Source: Mesoterricola sediminis (GTDB lineage: Bacteria > Acidobacteriota > Holophagae > Holophagales > Holophagaceae). Taken from it: a stretch of DNA of 64,000 bases. The position numbers and the translations under genes were made by a program. Under the pieces are notes generated by a model. That model made no database searches. It worked only from the letters and a program-made list of their open reading frames with translations, and was not told where the DNA came from. The stretch lies in contig NZ_AP027081.1 of NCBI RefSeq assembly GCF_030295425.1, positions 2,044,965-2,108,964 of the forward strand, written 5' to 3'. Shown one piece after another: positions 25,662-33,778 of the stretch. Each line of letters starts with the position of its first letter. The first letter of the stretch is position 1.

Positions 25662-27134
25662 TTATTTCCCGACGCTGGCCAGCCCCACAAGCTTCTTGAG
25701 GTCCTCGTCCTTCCAGCGCAGGCCGCCGCCGAAGAAGAAGGTCCTCAGGTCGGCGTTGGCCAGGTCCTGGAGGCCGGCCATGGCGTAGAAGCCCTTGTAG
25801 AACTGGTAGCTCGTGGTGATGCGGTAGCGGGGGTTGGGCTTGTCCGCGCGCTTGGAGAAGTCGTAGGCCAGGGCCCCGAAGCGGAAGCGGTCGTCCTTGG
25901 CGCGGAACTCGGCCCCGGCCCCGCCCTTGCCCTCCACGATGCCGGCCGTGAAGACGAAGTTCTCGGCCAGGCGCTTGGCGAACTGGGCGGAGATGGTGAA
26001 GGTCTGGTCGACGTTGACGGTGTTCGTCGTGACCGGGACCTGGACGACGGCGCCCGTGGCCGTGTCGATCTTGCCGACGGTGCTGGTGTACTGGCTGATC
26101 TTGCCGTCGGGGGTGGAGCTGAGCTCCAGGGAGTACCAGTGGTCGTGGCTGGGGACGATGTCGATGCCCAGGCCCACCTTGGAGTCGCCGCGCTTGGTCC
26201 AGCGCGCCCCGTTCAGGTCCAGGTTGAGCTCCATGGCCCGGAAGCCGCCCAGCATGGAGTTGACGTTGTCCACGGCCAGGTTGAGCTTCTTGACGGTGGA
26301 ATCGTCGTTGAGCAGCTTGCCGATGGTGCCCTCGCCCTTGTTCATCTTGTCGGTGATGCTGCGGACGTTCTCGGCGGTGTTCTGGAGGTTGGCGGTGAGC
26401 TTGCGGACGTCCTGCAGGAGGCCCTGGACCTCGGGCTTGTTCTCGCCGACGAGCTGGTTCAGGTTGCGGCCCAGGTCCTCGAACTGCTGGGCCAGCTTCG
26501 GCAGGCGGTCCCGCAGGTCCGCGCTCATCTGCTGGACGTTGGCCATGGTGCTGTTGATGGCGCCGTGGTTCTCCTGGGCCATGGACCGGAATTCGGCCGT
26601 GAGCACCCGGATGTTGTCCACGATCTCGTCGAGCTTCTGCCGGCCCTCCTCGCCCCCGATGGACTTGTTCAGGGCCTCGGTGATGCCCTTCACGTCCTTG
26701 CTGATGCCCCCGAGGGACTCCATCAGGCTGTCCATGCTCATGCCCTGGCGGCTGGCGATGAGCCCGTCCTGGCCGACCTCGCCCGCCTCGGGGTGGCCCG
26801 GGTCGAGCTCGATGTACTTCTCGCCGAGGATGCCGATGCTGGAGAGGCTGGCGGTGGCGTCCTTGTAGACCTTGAAGTCCTTGGGCAGCGTGAGGATCAC
26901 CCGGGCCCGCTTGCCCTCGAGCTCGATGGCCGTGACCGCCCCGACCTTCACGCCGGCGACGCGCACCGCGCTCTGGAGGCTGAGGCCCGCCACCTGGTCG
27001 AAGTTGGTCGCGATGCGGGCGTTGGAGTTGCCCCCGAAGACCTCCAGCTTCTCCATCCGGAGGATGAGCAGCCCCAGGACGCCGACGCTGGCCACGAAGA
27101 AGGCGCCTACTTTGGTTTCGAGTTTCATGGTCAT
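25662..27134 (-). CDS. mlaD: MCE-family lipid-binding protein MlaD
   Basis: 490 aa. N-terminal transmembrane anchor (VGAFFVASVGVLGLLIL), MCE domain (about 40-120; VAGLSLQSAVRVAGVKVG, SIGILGEKYIEL), then a long helical/coiled-coil section with LNQLVGENKPEVQGLL and a beta-rich C-terminal part of about 160 residues ending in YKGFYAMAGLQDLANADL. MlaD hexamers carry phospholipids between membranes with the MlaFE ABC transporter. Longer than E. coli MlaD (183 aa); the C-terminal extension resembles those of large periplasm-spanning MCE proteins. ATG overlaps the mlaF stop as ATGA. Confidence 0.9.
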   Translation of the reverse strand: MTMKLETKVGAFFVASVGVLGLLILRMEKLEVFGGNSNARIATNFDQVAGLSLQSAVRVAGVKVGAVTAIELEGKRARVILTLPKDFKVYKDATASLSSIGILGEKYIELDPGHPEAGEVGQDGLIASRQGMSMDSLMESLGGISKDVKGITEALNKSIGGEEGRQKLDEIVDNIRVLTAEFRSMAQENHGAINSTMANVQQMSADLRDRLPKLAQQFEDLGRNLNQLVGENKPEVQGLLQDVRKLTANLQNTAENVRSITDKMNKGEGTIGKLLNDDSTVKKLNLAVDNVNSMLGGFRAMELNLDLNGARWTKRGDSKVGLGIDIVPSHDHWYSLELSSTPDGKISQYTSTVGKIDTATGAVVQVPVTTNTVNVDQTFTISAQFAKRLAENFVFTAGIVEGKGGAGAEFRAKDDRFRFGALAYDFSKRADKPNPRYRITTSYQFYKGFYAMAGLQDLANADLRTFFFGGGLRWKDEDLKKLVGLASVGK

Positions 27135-27937
27135 GGCTTGGCCTCGGAGGAGGGACGCTTCCGCGCGTGCATGGGGGGCGGAGGCGGATCCTGCAGGAAG
27201 GGGCCGTCGGCCTCCCCCCGCAGGAACTGCTGGATGACGGGATCGGGATTTTTCCGGAAGTCCTCGGGCTTCTGGACGGCCAGGCACCTGCCCCGGAAGA
27301 GGAGGGCGATGCGGTCGGCGATCTCGAAGGCGCTCTTGAGGTCGTGGGTGATGGTGATGCTCGTGACCCCCAGGCCCTCCTTGAGGTCCATGATGATCCG
27401 GCCGATGACGTCGGTCATGACCGGGTCGAGGCCCGTGGTCGGCTCGTCGAACAGGAGGATCTTGGGCTTGAGGGCGATGGCGCGCGCGAAGCCCACGCGC
27501 CGCTTCATGCCGCCGGAGAGCTGGGCCGGCCGGAGGTTCTGGGTGCCCTTCAGGCCGACGAGGTTGAGGCACTCCTCCACCCGGTCGGCGATTTCCCCCT
27601 TGGTCATGGTCGTGTGGCGGCGCAGCGCGAAGCCCACGTTCTCCTCCACGCTCATGGAGTCGAACAGGGCGGCCATCTGGAAGCACATGCCGATCTGCTT
27701 GCGCGCCTCGAAGAGCTCGTCCCGGGCCATGCCCTGGATGACCTTCCCCTCCAGCGCCACGTGCCCGGCGTCGGGGGTGAGCAGGCCCATGATGCAGCGC
27801 AGGAGCACGGTCTTGCCCGTGCCGCTGCCGCCGAGGATGACGAGGCTCTCGCCCTCCTCGACCGCGAGGTTGACGTCGGAAAGCACCACGAGCTTCCCGA
27901 AGGACTTGGAGAGGTTGACGACGTCGATGACGGGCAC
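27131..27937 (-). CDS. mlaF: Phospholipid ABC transporter ATP-binding protein MlaF
   Basis: 268 aa. Walker A GGSGTGKT (near residue 36), signature LSGGMKRRVGFARA, Walker B ILLFDEPTTGLDP and the H-loop THDLKSAFE. It powers lipid movement through MlaE. The C-terminal tail after the ATPase domain includes RKNPDPVIQQFL, which in this family contacts partner proteins. No mlaB (STAS protein) or mlaC lies nearby, so either they are elsewhere or the system works without them. Confidence 0.94.
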   Translation of the reverse strand: MPVIDVVNLSKSFGKLVVLSDVNLAVEEGESLVILGGSGTGKTVLLRCIMGLLTPDAGHVALEGKVIQGMARDELFEARKQIGMCFQMAALFDSMSVEENVGFALRRHTTMTKGEIADRVEECLNLVGLKGTQNLRPAQLSGGMKRRVGFARAIALKPKILLFDEPTTGLDPVMTDVIGRIIMDLKEGLGVTSITITHDLKSAFEIADRIALLFRGRCLAVQKPEDFRKNPDPVIQQFLRGEADGPFLQDPPPPPMHARKRPSSEAKP

Positions 27938-27944
27938 GGCGGGC

Positions 27945-28721
27945 TCAGACGAGGAGGAGCTTGGTGAGGAAGAAGTCGGTCACGAGGATCCAGAGGCTGG
28001 ACGTGACCACGCTGGACGTCGGCGCGTTGCCGACGCCCTCGGCGCCGCCCCGGGTCCGGTAGCCCCGCCAGCAGCCCACCATGGCGATGATCAGGCCGAA
28101 GGACAGCCCCTTGGTGAGGGCGATGAGGAGGTCCCGGCCCTTGATCAGCTTGAAGAAGTCCTGGCTGTAGACCCAGGCGGAGTGGCCCTGGACCAGCACC
28201 AGCAGCACGTAGCCGCCCAGGTAGCCCACGTAGATGGAGATCGCCGTCAGCAGCGGCAGCATGATCAGGCTCGCCAGCAGCCGGGGCACGAAGAGGTAGT
28301 GGATGGGATCCGTGGCCAGGCACTCCAGGGCGTCGATCTGCTCGGTGACCTGCATCGTCCCCAGCTCCGCCGCCATGGCGCTGCCCACCCGGCCGGCCAT
28401 CATCAGGCCCGTGATCACCGGGGCCAGCTCCCGGACCACCGCCAGGCCCTCCACCTGGCCGGCGAGGCCCTCGGCCTGGAACTGCTTGAAGCCGAAGGCC
28501 AGCTGCACCGCGAACACCATGCTCACCGCCAGGGAGGTGAGGACCACCACGGGCACGGAATTGACCCCCACCGCCTGGAGCTGGTGGAGGAGGTTGGCCC
28601 CGTCGAAGGGCCGCCGGAAGACCCCGACGAAGGTGCGTCCGGAAAGGGTCACCAGGTCGCCCGCCTGTTCAAGCCAGGCGAGGACCCGCGTGCCGATCTG
28701 TTCAAGGAGCTTGCTGATCAT
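27945..28721 (-). CDS. mlaE: MlaE-family lipid ABC transporter permease
   Basis: 258 aa, about five to six membrane helices. Family signatures: the amphipathic N-terminus, VRELAPVITGLMMAGRVGSA, and ELGTMQVTEQIDALECL, typical of MlaE/YrbE. It forms the inner-membrane dimer beneath the MlaD ring. First gene of an E-F-D set read leftward; 7 bases separate it from mlaF. A gap of 50 bases, with TTTAAAAAT in it, separates it from glmU upstream. Confidence 0.94.
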   Translation of the reverse strand: MISKLLEQIGTRVLAWLEQAGDLVTLSGRTFVGVFRRPFDGANLLHQLQAVGVNSVPVVVLTSLAVSMVFAVQLAFGFKQFQAEGLAGQVEGLAVVRELAPVITGLMMAGRVGSAMAAELGTMQVTEQIDALECLATDPIHYLFVPRLLASLIMLPLLTAISIYVGYLGGYVLLVLVQGHSAWVYSQDFFKLIKGRDLLIALTKGLSFGLIIAMVGCWRGYRTRGGAEGVGNAPTSSVVTSSLWILVTDFFLTKLLLV

Positions 28722-28771
28722 GCGTGTCCCAAATCCCGTGTTGCACCTTTAAAAATCCTACCCGAATCGGC

Positions 28772-30166
28772 TCAACCCCGCTTGAGGGCCTTCAACCGTT
28801 CCCGGAGGCGGGCGGCGCCCCCCTCCTTCAAGGTCAGGGGCGCGCGCGTCAGGACGAGGGCGTCCGCGGGCACGTCCTCCGTGATGGTGGACCCGGCCCC
28901 CACGAGGCAGCCGTCGCCCAGGGTCACGGGGGCCACCAGCTGGCAGTCGGAGCCCACGAACACGTCCCGGCCGATGACGGTGCGGTGCTTGTTGAAGCCG
29001 TCATAGTTGCAGGAGATGAAGCCGGCGCCGATGTTGGTGCGCTCGCCCACCTCGGCATCCCCCAGGTAGCTCAGGTGATTGGCCTTGGCCCCCTCCTTCA
29101 GGAGGGTCTTCTTGGTCTCCACGAAATTGCCCACGTGGACGCGGTCGGCCAGCTCCGATCCCTCCCGCAGGTGCGCGAAGGGGCCCACCTGGGCGCCCGC
29201 CCCGACCCGGGACCGGTTGACGACGCAGTAGGGCCGGATCTCGGCGTTCTCCCCGACGGTGCTGTCGGACACCACGCAGCCCTGGCCCACGGAGGCCCCG
29301 GCGCCGACCCGGACCTCCCCCTCCAGGCGCGCCCCGGGGCCCAGGGTCACGTCCATGGCCAGGACGGCGCGGGGGCCCACCAGGGTCGTGGCGGGGTCCA
29401 GGAAGGTGACGCCCTCGTCCATCCAGCGGCGGTTGATGCGCTCCTGGGCGAAGCGCTGGAGCTGGGCCTGGTCGGACCGGGCGTTCATGCCCAGCATCTC
29501 GGCGGGCTCGCAGAGGTCCACCGCCACGGGAACCCGGGAGGCCACGTCCATCACCGCGTCCGTGAGGTAGTACTCGCCCTGGGCGTTGTCGTTGCGCAGG
29601 CGCCCCAGGGCCTCGCGCAGGGGCCCCCAGGGGAGGCCGTAGGCGCCCCCGTTGACGCGCCGGATGGCGCGCTGGGCCTCGGTGGCGTCCTTGTGCTCCA
29701 CGATGGCGGCCAGCGTCCCGTCCGGGTTCTGGAGCACGCGGCCGTACCCGGCCGGATCCTCCAGGTCCATGGCCAGCACGGACCCGGCGGAGGCGGCCAG
29801 GGCCGCCACGGTCTCCCGGCGCACCAGGGGCACGTCGCCGCAGAGGATCACGACCCGCTCCGCGCCGAGCCGGTCCAGCTCGGCCGCGGCGCTGCCGACG
29901 GCGTGGCCCGTGCCCAGGGGCTCGCCCTGGTCCACGGAGGTGGCGGGGCAGGGCAGGAGGCCCGCCGCGGCCCAGCCCGCGAGGGCGGCCTCGACCTGGG
30001 CCTTCCCGTGGTGCACCACGACCACGGCGTGGTCCACCGAGGCCGGCAGGGCGCGCAGGGTCCACAGAAGGGACGGGTCGCCGAGGACGGGGTGGAGCAC
30101 CTTGGGCAGGGCGGACTTCATGCGCTTGCCGAGGCCGGCGGCGAGAACGAGGGCGACGGTGGACAT
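28772..30166 (-). CDS. glmU: Bifunctional UDP-GlcNAc pyrophosphorylase / glucosamine-1-phosphate acetyltransferase
   Basis: 464 aa. GlmU makes UDP-GlcNAc for peptidoglycan and lipid A. The N-terminal nucleotidyltransferase has LAAGLGKRMKSALPKVLH and a GEPLGTGHAV loop; the C-terminal left-handed beta-helix carries hexapeptide repeats and SYLGDAEVGERTNIGAG with the family Lys/Tyr/Asn residues. Complete at both ends. Start at 30166 gives MSTVALVLAAG. It lies 8 bases after the PAS membrane protein gene. Confidence 0.96.
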   Translation of the reverse strand: MSTVALVLAAGLGKRMKSALPKVLHPVLGDPSLLWTLRALPASVDHAVVVVHHGKAQVEAALAGWAAAGLLPCPATSVDQGEPLGTGHAVGSAAAELDRLGAERVVILCGDVPLVRRETVAALAASAGSVLAMDLEDPAGYGRVLQNPDGTLAAIVEHKDATEAQRAIRRVNGGAYGLPWGPLREALGRLRNDNAQGEYYLTDAVMDVASRVPVAVDLCEPAEMLGMNARSDQAQLQRFAQERINRRWMDEGVTFLDPATTLVGPRAVLAMDVTLGPGARLEGEVRVGAGASVGQGCVVSDSTVGENAEIRPYCVVNRSRVGAGAQVGPFAHLREGSELADRVHVGNFVETKKTLLKEGAKANHLSYLGDAEVGERTNIGAGFISCNYDGFNKHRTVIGRDVFVGSDCQLVAPVTLGDGCLVGAGSTITEDVPADALVLTRAPLTLKEGGAARLRERLKALKRG

Positions 30167-30174
30167 CAGGACTC

Positions 30175-32004
30175 CTATTGCAGCAGGGCGAGCAGGCTCG
30201 TGACCAGGTCCGGCCCGGGGAAGGGCGGCTCCAGCAGCGCGAGACGGGAAGGGGCGCGGTCCCCCTGGGGCAGGGGCCGGCCGTCGTCCAGGAGGAGGGC
30301 CGGCACGGCCTGGCCCAGCAGGGCGCAGAGGCGGGCCTGGTACCGCTCCAGGGTGCGGGTGCGCTCCAGCACCAGGACCTGGGGGGGGCGGGCGCCGCGG
30401 GCGGCGGCGAGGAAGGCGCGCAGGGAATGGAAGGTGACCGGGTCGCCCCCGGCCTCGCGGATCTCCTCCTCCACGGCTCGCGCGAGGGCGGGGTCCCGGT
30501 GGAGGATCCAGGCCGTCCGGCCCGTCAGGGGCCCCTCGGCGGCGGCCGCGTCCCGGCCCAGGCGGGGCAGGAGGAGCCGGGGCGAGACCCAGCCCTGGGC
30601 GTCCCGGTCCACCAGGAGGATGCCTCCGCAGTCCCGCACCGTCTGGTGGAGCCAGGTCAGGCCGAGGAAGTCGCCCTCCCAGGGCGCCTTCGTCCCCTCC
30701 AGGTCGAGGGAGAGGCGGGCCATGCGCCGGCCTCCGAGCTCCACGGGCTCCAGGACCAGCACCACGCGCCCCTCCCGCAGGGCCTGCCGGCCGTGGAGGG
30801 TGAGCTGCACCAGGGCCTGGCGCAGGGGCGCCTCCTCCAGGATCAGGGTGAGGGGCCGGATCCGGAGCCCCACGTCGATCTCCGGCGGCAGCATGCGCCG
30901 CAGGTCCGGAACCAGGGCCTCCAGGACCGCCTGGGCCTGCAGCCGGTGCGGCGCCGCCGTTCCGGCGGCGTGGGCCGCGAGGCCGGCGGGGGCATCGTCC
31001 CCGCGGAGGGCGAGGGTGCCCGGCGCCTTGTCCACGACCCACACGAGGGCCAGGTTCCGGTCGAAGGCCACCGCCTCGAGCCCGGCGGGGGCGAAGGTCG
31101 CGTCCCGGCGCACCAGGGTGGCCGCCGCGCTGCCCCGCGCGTCCTGGAGGAGCTGCCGGCGGAGGTCCTCCCACACCGGGGTCTCGGCCCCCTGGAAGAG
31201 GTCCTGCACCTGGAAGCCCTTCATCTGGTGCCGGGGCAGGCCCACGAGGCGGCTGAAGGCCGTGTTCGTCTCCAGGAGGAAGCCCTTTTCGTTGACCAGG
31301 AACATGGGCTGGCGCGCCTCGATGGCGTAGGCGAGGGTGGGGCCCTCCGGGGGCTGGTCCCCCTCCAGGGCCGAAAGCGCCGTGCGCAGGCCGTCGCCGC
31401 GGCCCTCCACCCAGATGCCCTGCTCCCGCAGCCATCGGAGCTGATGGAGCGCCACCGCGCCCAGGAGGAGGCCCGCCAGGAAGGAGGCCCCCCAGGAGAA
31501 GGGCGGCGTGCCCGGGGTGAAGATGTGGTAGATGGCCGTCACCGCCAGGAACGCGGCGGCCCCGGCCGCGGGCATCCGGACCGCGAGCCACCGGCCCCGG
31601 GTGAGGCGGTAGCCCAGGTCGCTGAGGAGGAGCCAGAGGACCGCCTCCAGCAGGGCCGTGCCCCAGAAGGCCGGCACCGACCGCATGTCCATGCCCACCA
31701 GGGTGCCGATGAGCCACGCGAAGAAGGTGGCCCCCGCGAGCCCGACCGCGAGGTTGCGGACCCCCTGCCGCCCCTCCCGCAGGGCCTGGAGGAAGAGGGT
31801 GAAGCCGAGCAGGGCCCCGCCCAGGTGGGCGGCTGGCAGGCCGCGCGTGCCCAGCTGGGGCCAGGGGATGCTCAGCACCGCCAGGATGCCCCCCATGAAG
31901 GTGCTGTAGGGGACCACGGCCCGGCGCCGGTACCGGAAGAGCAGGAAACCCACCCAGGGCGGCACCGCCAGCAGGAGGGCGAGAAGGAGGTCCTGGCCCC
32001 TCAT
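30175..32004 (-). CDS. Membrane PAS protein with degenerate kinase/receiver-like C-terminus
   Basis: 609 aa. Eight or so hydrophobic helices in residues 1-195, then a PAS domain (about 220-290; MFLVNEKGFLLETNTAFSRL). Next is a stretch laid out like HisKA-HATPase but lacking a clear H-box or G-boxes, and a receiver-like end (GRTAWILHRDPALARAV, PPQVLVLERTRTL) with no acidic triad. So it is probably a non-catalytic relative of membrane sensor kinases that signals through protein contact. The start overlaps the pdxA stop by 4 bases and glmU follows, so it sits in a housekeeping operon. Function unknown. Confidence 0.75.
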   Translation of the reverse strand: MRGQDLLLALLLAVPPWVGFLLFRYRRRAVVPYSTFMGGILAVLSIPWPQLGTRGLPAAHLGGALLGFTLFLQALREGRQGVRNLAVGLAGATFFAWLIGTLVGMDMRSVPAFWGTALLEAVLWLLLSDLGYRLTRGRWLAVRMPAAGAAAFLAVTAIYHIFTPGTPPFSWGASFLAGLLLGAVALHQLRWLREQGIWVEGRGDGLRTALSALEGDQPPEGPTLAYAIEARQPMFLVNEKGFLLETNTAFSRLVGLPRHQMKGFQVQDLFQGAETPVWEDLRRQLLQDARGSAAATLVRRDATFAPAGLEAVAFDRNLALVWVVDKAPGTLALRGDDAPAGLAAHAAGTAAPHRLQAQAVLEALVPDLRRMLPPEIDVGLRIRPLTLILEEAPLRQALVQLTLHGRQALREGRVVLVLEPVELGGRRMARLSLDLEGTKAPWEGDFLGLTWLHQTVRDCGGILLVDRDAQGWVSPRLLLPRLGRDAAAAEGPLTGRTAWILHRDPALARAVEEEIREAGGDPVTFHSLRAFLAAARGARPPQVLVLERTRTLERYQARLCALLGQAVPALLLDDGRPLPQGDRAPSRLALLEPPFPGPDLVTSLLALLQ

Positions 32005-33098
32005 CGGCGAGCGGCCCGGAGACCCAGGCGGGCACCGAGGGTGGCGGCCTGGATGAAGTTGGCGGGATCCGCCTGCCAGCGGCCGGCGATGCCGAAGGCC
32101 GTCCCGTGATCCGGGGACGTGCGCACGAAGGGCAGGCCCAGGGTCAGGTTCACCGCCGTCTCCGGCTCCAGGACCTTGATGGGGATGAGCCCCTGGTCGT
32201 GGTACAGGGCCACCACCAGGTCGAACTCCCCGCGCCAGGCCCGGAGGAAGAGGGTGTCGGAGGGGTGGGGCCCGCTGAAGGTCGGCCGGTCACCCGGCAT
32301 GGGGGCGGGGCGCTCCGGGAAGAGGCGCCAGCCCTCGGGCGCCGGCCCGGGGGGGAAGGGCGACGGGAAGGACGCCCACCGGCCGGACCCGGCCCAGGCC
32401 TGGGCGTCGGCCACGGCCTCCACGAGGCGCTCGTCCTCGTGGCCGAAGGCGCCCCCCTCGCCCGCGTGGGGGTTCAGGGCGCAGAGGGCCACCCGGGGCC
32501 CCGGCGCGCCGGTCAGCTGGGCGAACCGATCGGCCGAGAAGGACAGGGTCTCCGCCACCGCGTGCCGGTCCAGGCCCTCGATCACGGAGCGGAGGCTCTG
32601 GTGGACGGTGTGCAGGACCACGGAGAACCGGGGCGCCACGAAGGCCATCTGCACCCGGGGCGCGCCGGCCAGCTCCTGGAGGAACTCCGTGTGGCCCGGG
32701 ATGGCGTAGCCGGCGGCGTGGGCCGCCGCCTTGGCCAGGGGCAGGGTGACCAGGGCGTCCCCGCGCCCCTCCAGGACCTCGCGGGCCCCGGCCCGCACCC
32801 CCTCCACGGCGGCGCGGCCCGAGGCCGCGCTCCCCTGGCCCAAGGAGAGCCGGTCCCGGCCGAGGGCGGGGTCCGGGTCGATCCAGCGCGCGCGGGCCCC
32901 GGCCACCTCCAGCTCGGGGCCCTCCGGCCCCTCGCGCCAGGCGAAGGGGATGGGGCCCCCCGCCAGGAGATCCACCCCCGCCCGGCTCCCGCACACCGTG
33001 ATCCGGGATGCGGCGGCCAGCTCCGGCAGGGCCTTCAGGAGCAGTTCGGGGCCGATCCCGCAGGGATCGCCCAGGGTGACGACGAGGCGCGTCTCCAT
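32001..33098 (-). CDS. pdxA: 4-hydroxythreonine-4-phosphate dehydrogenase
   Basis: 365 aa. PdxA oxidises 4-phosphohydroxythreonine with NAD(P)+ in pyridoxal-phosphate synthesis. Motifs: TLGDPCGIGPELLLKAL at the N-terminus, PGHTEFL, NPHAGEGGAFGHED (metal-site His) and ALYHDQGLIPIKVL (catalytic His/Lys region). Slightly longer than E. coli PdxA (329). The start directly follows the hfq stop, so hfq-pdxA-PAS protein-glmU form one leftward unit. Confidence 0.94.
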   Translation of the reverse strand: METRLVVTLGDPCGIGPELLLKALPELAAASRITVCGSRAGVDLLAGGPIPFAWREGPEGPELEVAGARARWIDPDPALGRDRLSLGQGSAASGRAAVEGVRAGAREVLEGRGDALVTLPLAKAAAHAAGYAIPGHTEFLQELAGAPRVQMAFVAPRFSVVLHTVHQSLRSVIEGLDRHAVAETLSFSADRFAQLTGAPGPRVALCALNPHAGEGGAFGHEDERLVEAVADAQAWAGSGRWASFPSPFPPGPAPEGWRLFPERPAPMPGDRPTFSGPHPSDTLFLRAWRGEFDLVVALYHDQGLIPIKVLEPETAVNLTLGLPFVRTSPDHGTAFGIAGRWQADPANFIQAATLGARLGLRAARR

Positions 33099-33584
33099 TC
33101 AGTCGTAGAGGGGGAGTTCCACGTCCGGGGAGGACGCCTCCTCCTTCTTGCTGCCCCGGCTCCGGCGGATGCGGGGCTCCTCCTCGGCCTTGTAGAGGTA
33201 CTTGATGTTGTGCTTGGGGACGAGGACGTTGGGTTCCTTGACCCGGTTGATCTTCAGGCAGTGCTTGTCGTACCACTCGATGACGCCGCGCAGCTTCTCG
33301 TCGTCCTGCAGGACGATTACCATGGGCGTCTTGGCCTGCATCTGCTTGAGGTAGTAGAAGCTCTCGGCGTTGGTCTGCTCCGGCGGGGCGATCTTCCGGC
33401 GCGGGCTGCCGGTGCCCTGGGGGACGCTGGCCGCGTCGGGGCTGCCGCCGGGAGCCCCGGCGATGACGGCCTCCGCGGGCGCCTTGGTGACGGTGGGAGG
33501 ATCGGCCGCGGCCTGCGCCTTCGGGGTGCGGCCGATCTTCTCCTTGATCTCGGTGAGGTTGGGCCGAATGAGCTTGCGGTTCAT
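33099..33584 (-). CDS. hfq: Hfq-like RNA chaperone with long N-terminal extension
   Basis: 161 aa. The Sm fold sits in about residues 75-145: Sm1 as MVIVLQDDEKLRGVIEWYD and Sm2 as VPKHNIKYLYK, close to Hfq's KHAIST-type motif. Hfq pairs small RNAs with mRNAs. Unlike most Hfq proteins (70-100 aa, Sm at the N-terminus) this one has a 70-residue Ala/Pro/Gly-rich extension in front, and a short Arg/Lys-rich then acidic tail (RIRRSRGSKKEEASS). MNRKLIRPNL is the natural start. Neighbours are pdxA downstream and a PAS kinase upstream. Identity is good; whether it acts as classical Hfq is not shown. Confidence 0.82.
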   Translation of the reverse strand: MNRKLIRPNLTEIKEKIGRTPKAQAAADPPTVTKAPAEAVIAGAPGGSPDAASVPQGTGSPRRKIAPPEQTNAESFYYLKQMQAKTPMVIVLQDDEKLRGVIEWYDKHCLKINRVKEPNVLVPKHNIKYLYKAEEEPRIRRSRGSKKEEASSPDVELPLYD

Positions 33585-33592
33585 GCCAGATC

Positions 33593-33691
33593 CTGGATGG
33601 TGCGGAATGTCAATGTTTTCGGGATCAAGACCGGCGACGACCCTGCCCCGGGCACGATGTAAAAAGTAATGGCAATGTCCCACCATCCAGC
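33593..33691. repeat. 10-bp inverted repeat flanking the hfq upstream region
   Basis: CTGGATGGTG (33593-33602) and CACCATCCAG (33682-33691) are perfect complements separated by 79 bases, immediately upstream of the hfq start. They could form a long-range leader stem in the hfq transcript or be paired regulator sites. Hfq often regulates its own message, so an RNA structure is plausible. Confidence 0.4.
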
Positions 33692-33743
33692 CCGGTTGGC
33701 AAGGTCTTCCGCCCACCGGCGCGGACGGGGGGGCCAGGAGCCT

Positions 33744-33778
33744 GGCTACGGAACGGAAAGGCCTTCCCTCACGTAGCC
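33744..33778 (-). terminator. Hairpin at the end of the PAS kinase gene
   Basis: GGCTACG (33744-33750) pairs with CGTAGCC (33772-33778); the loop contains the palindrome AAGGCCTT. The stem overlaps the stop codon of the leftward kinase gene. No T run follows, so it is a weak terminator candidate. Confidence 0.3.
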
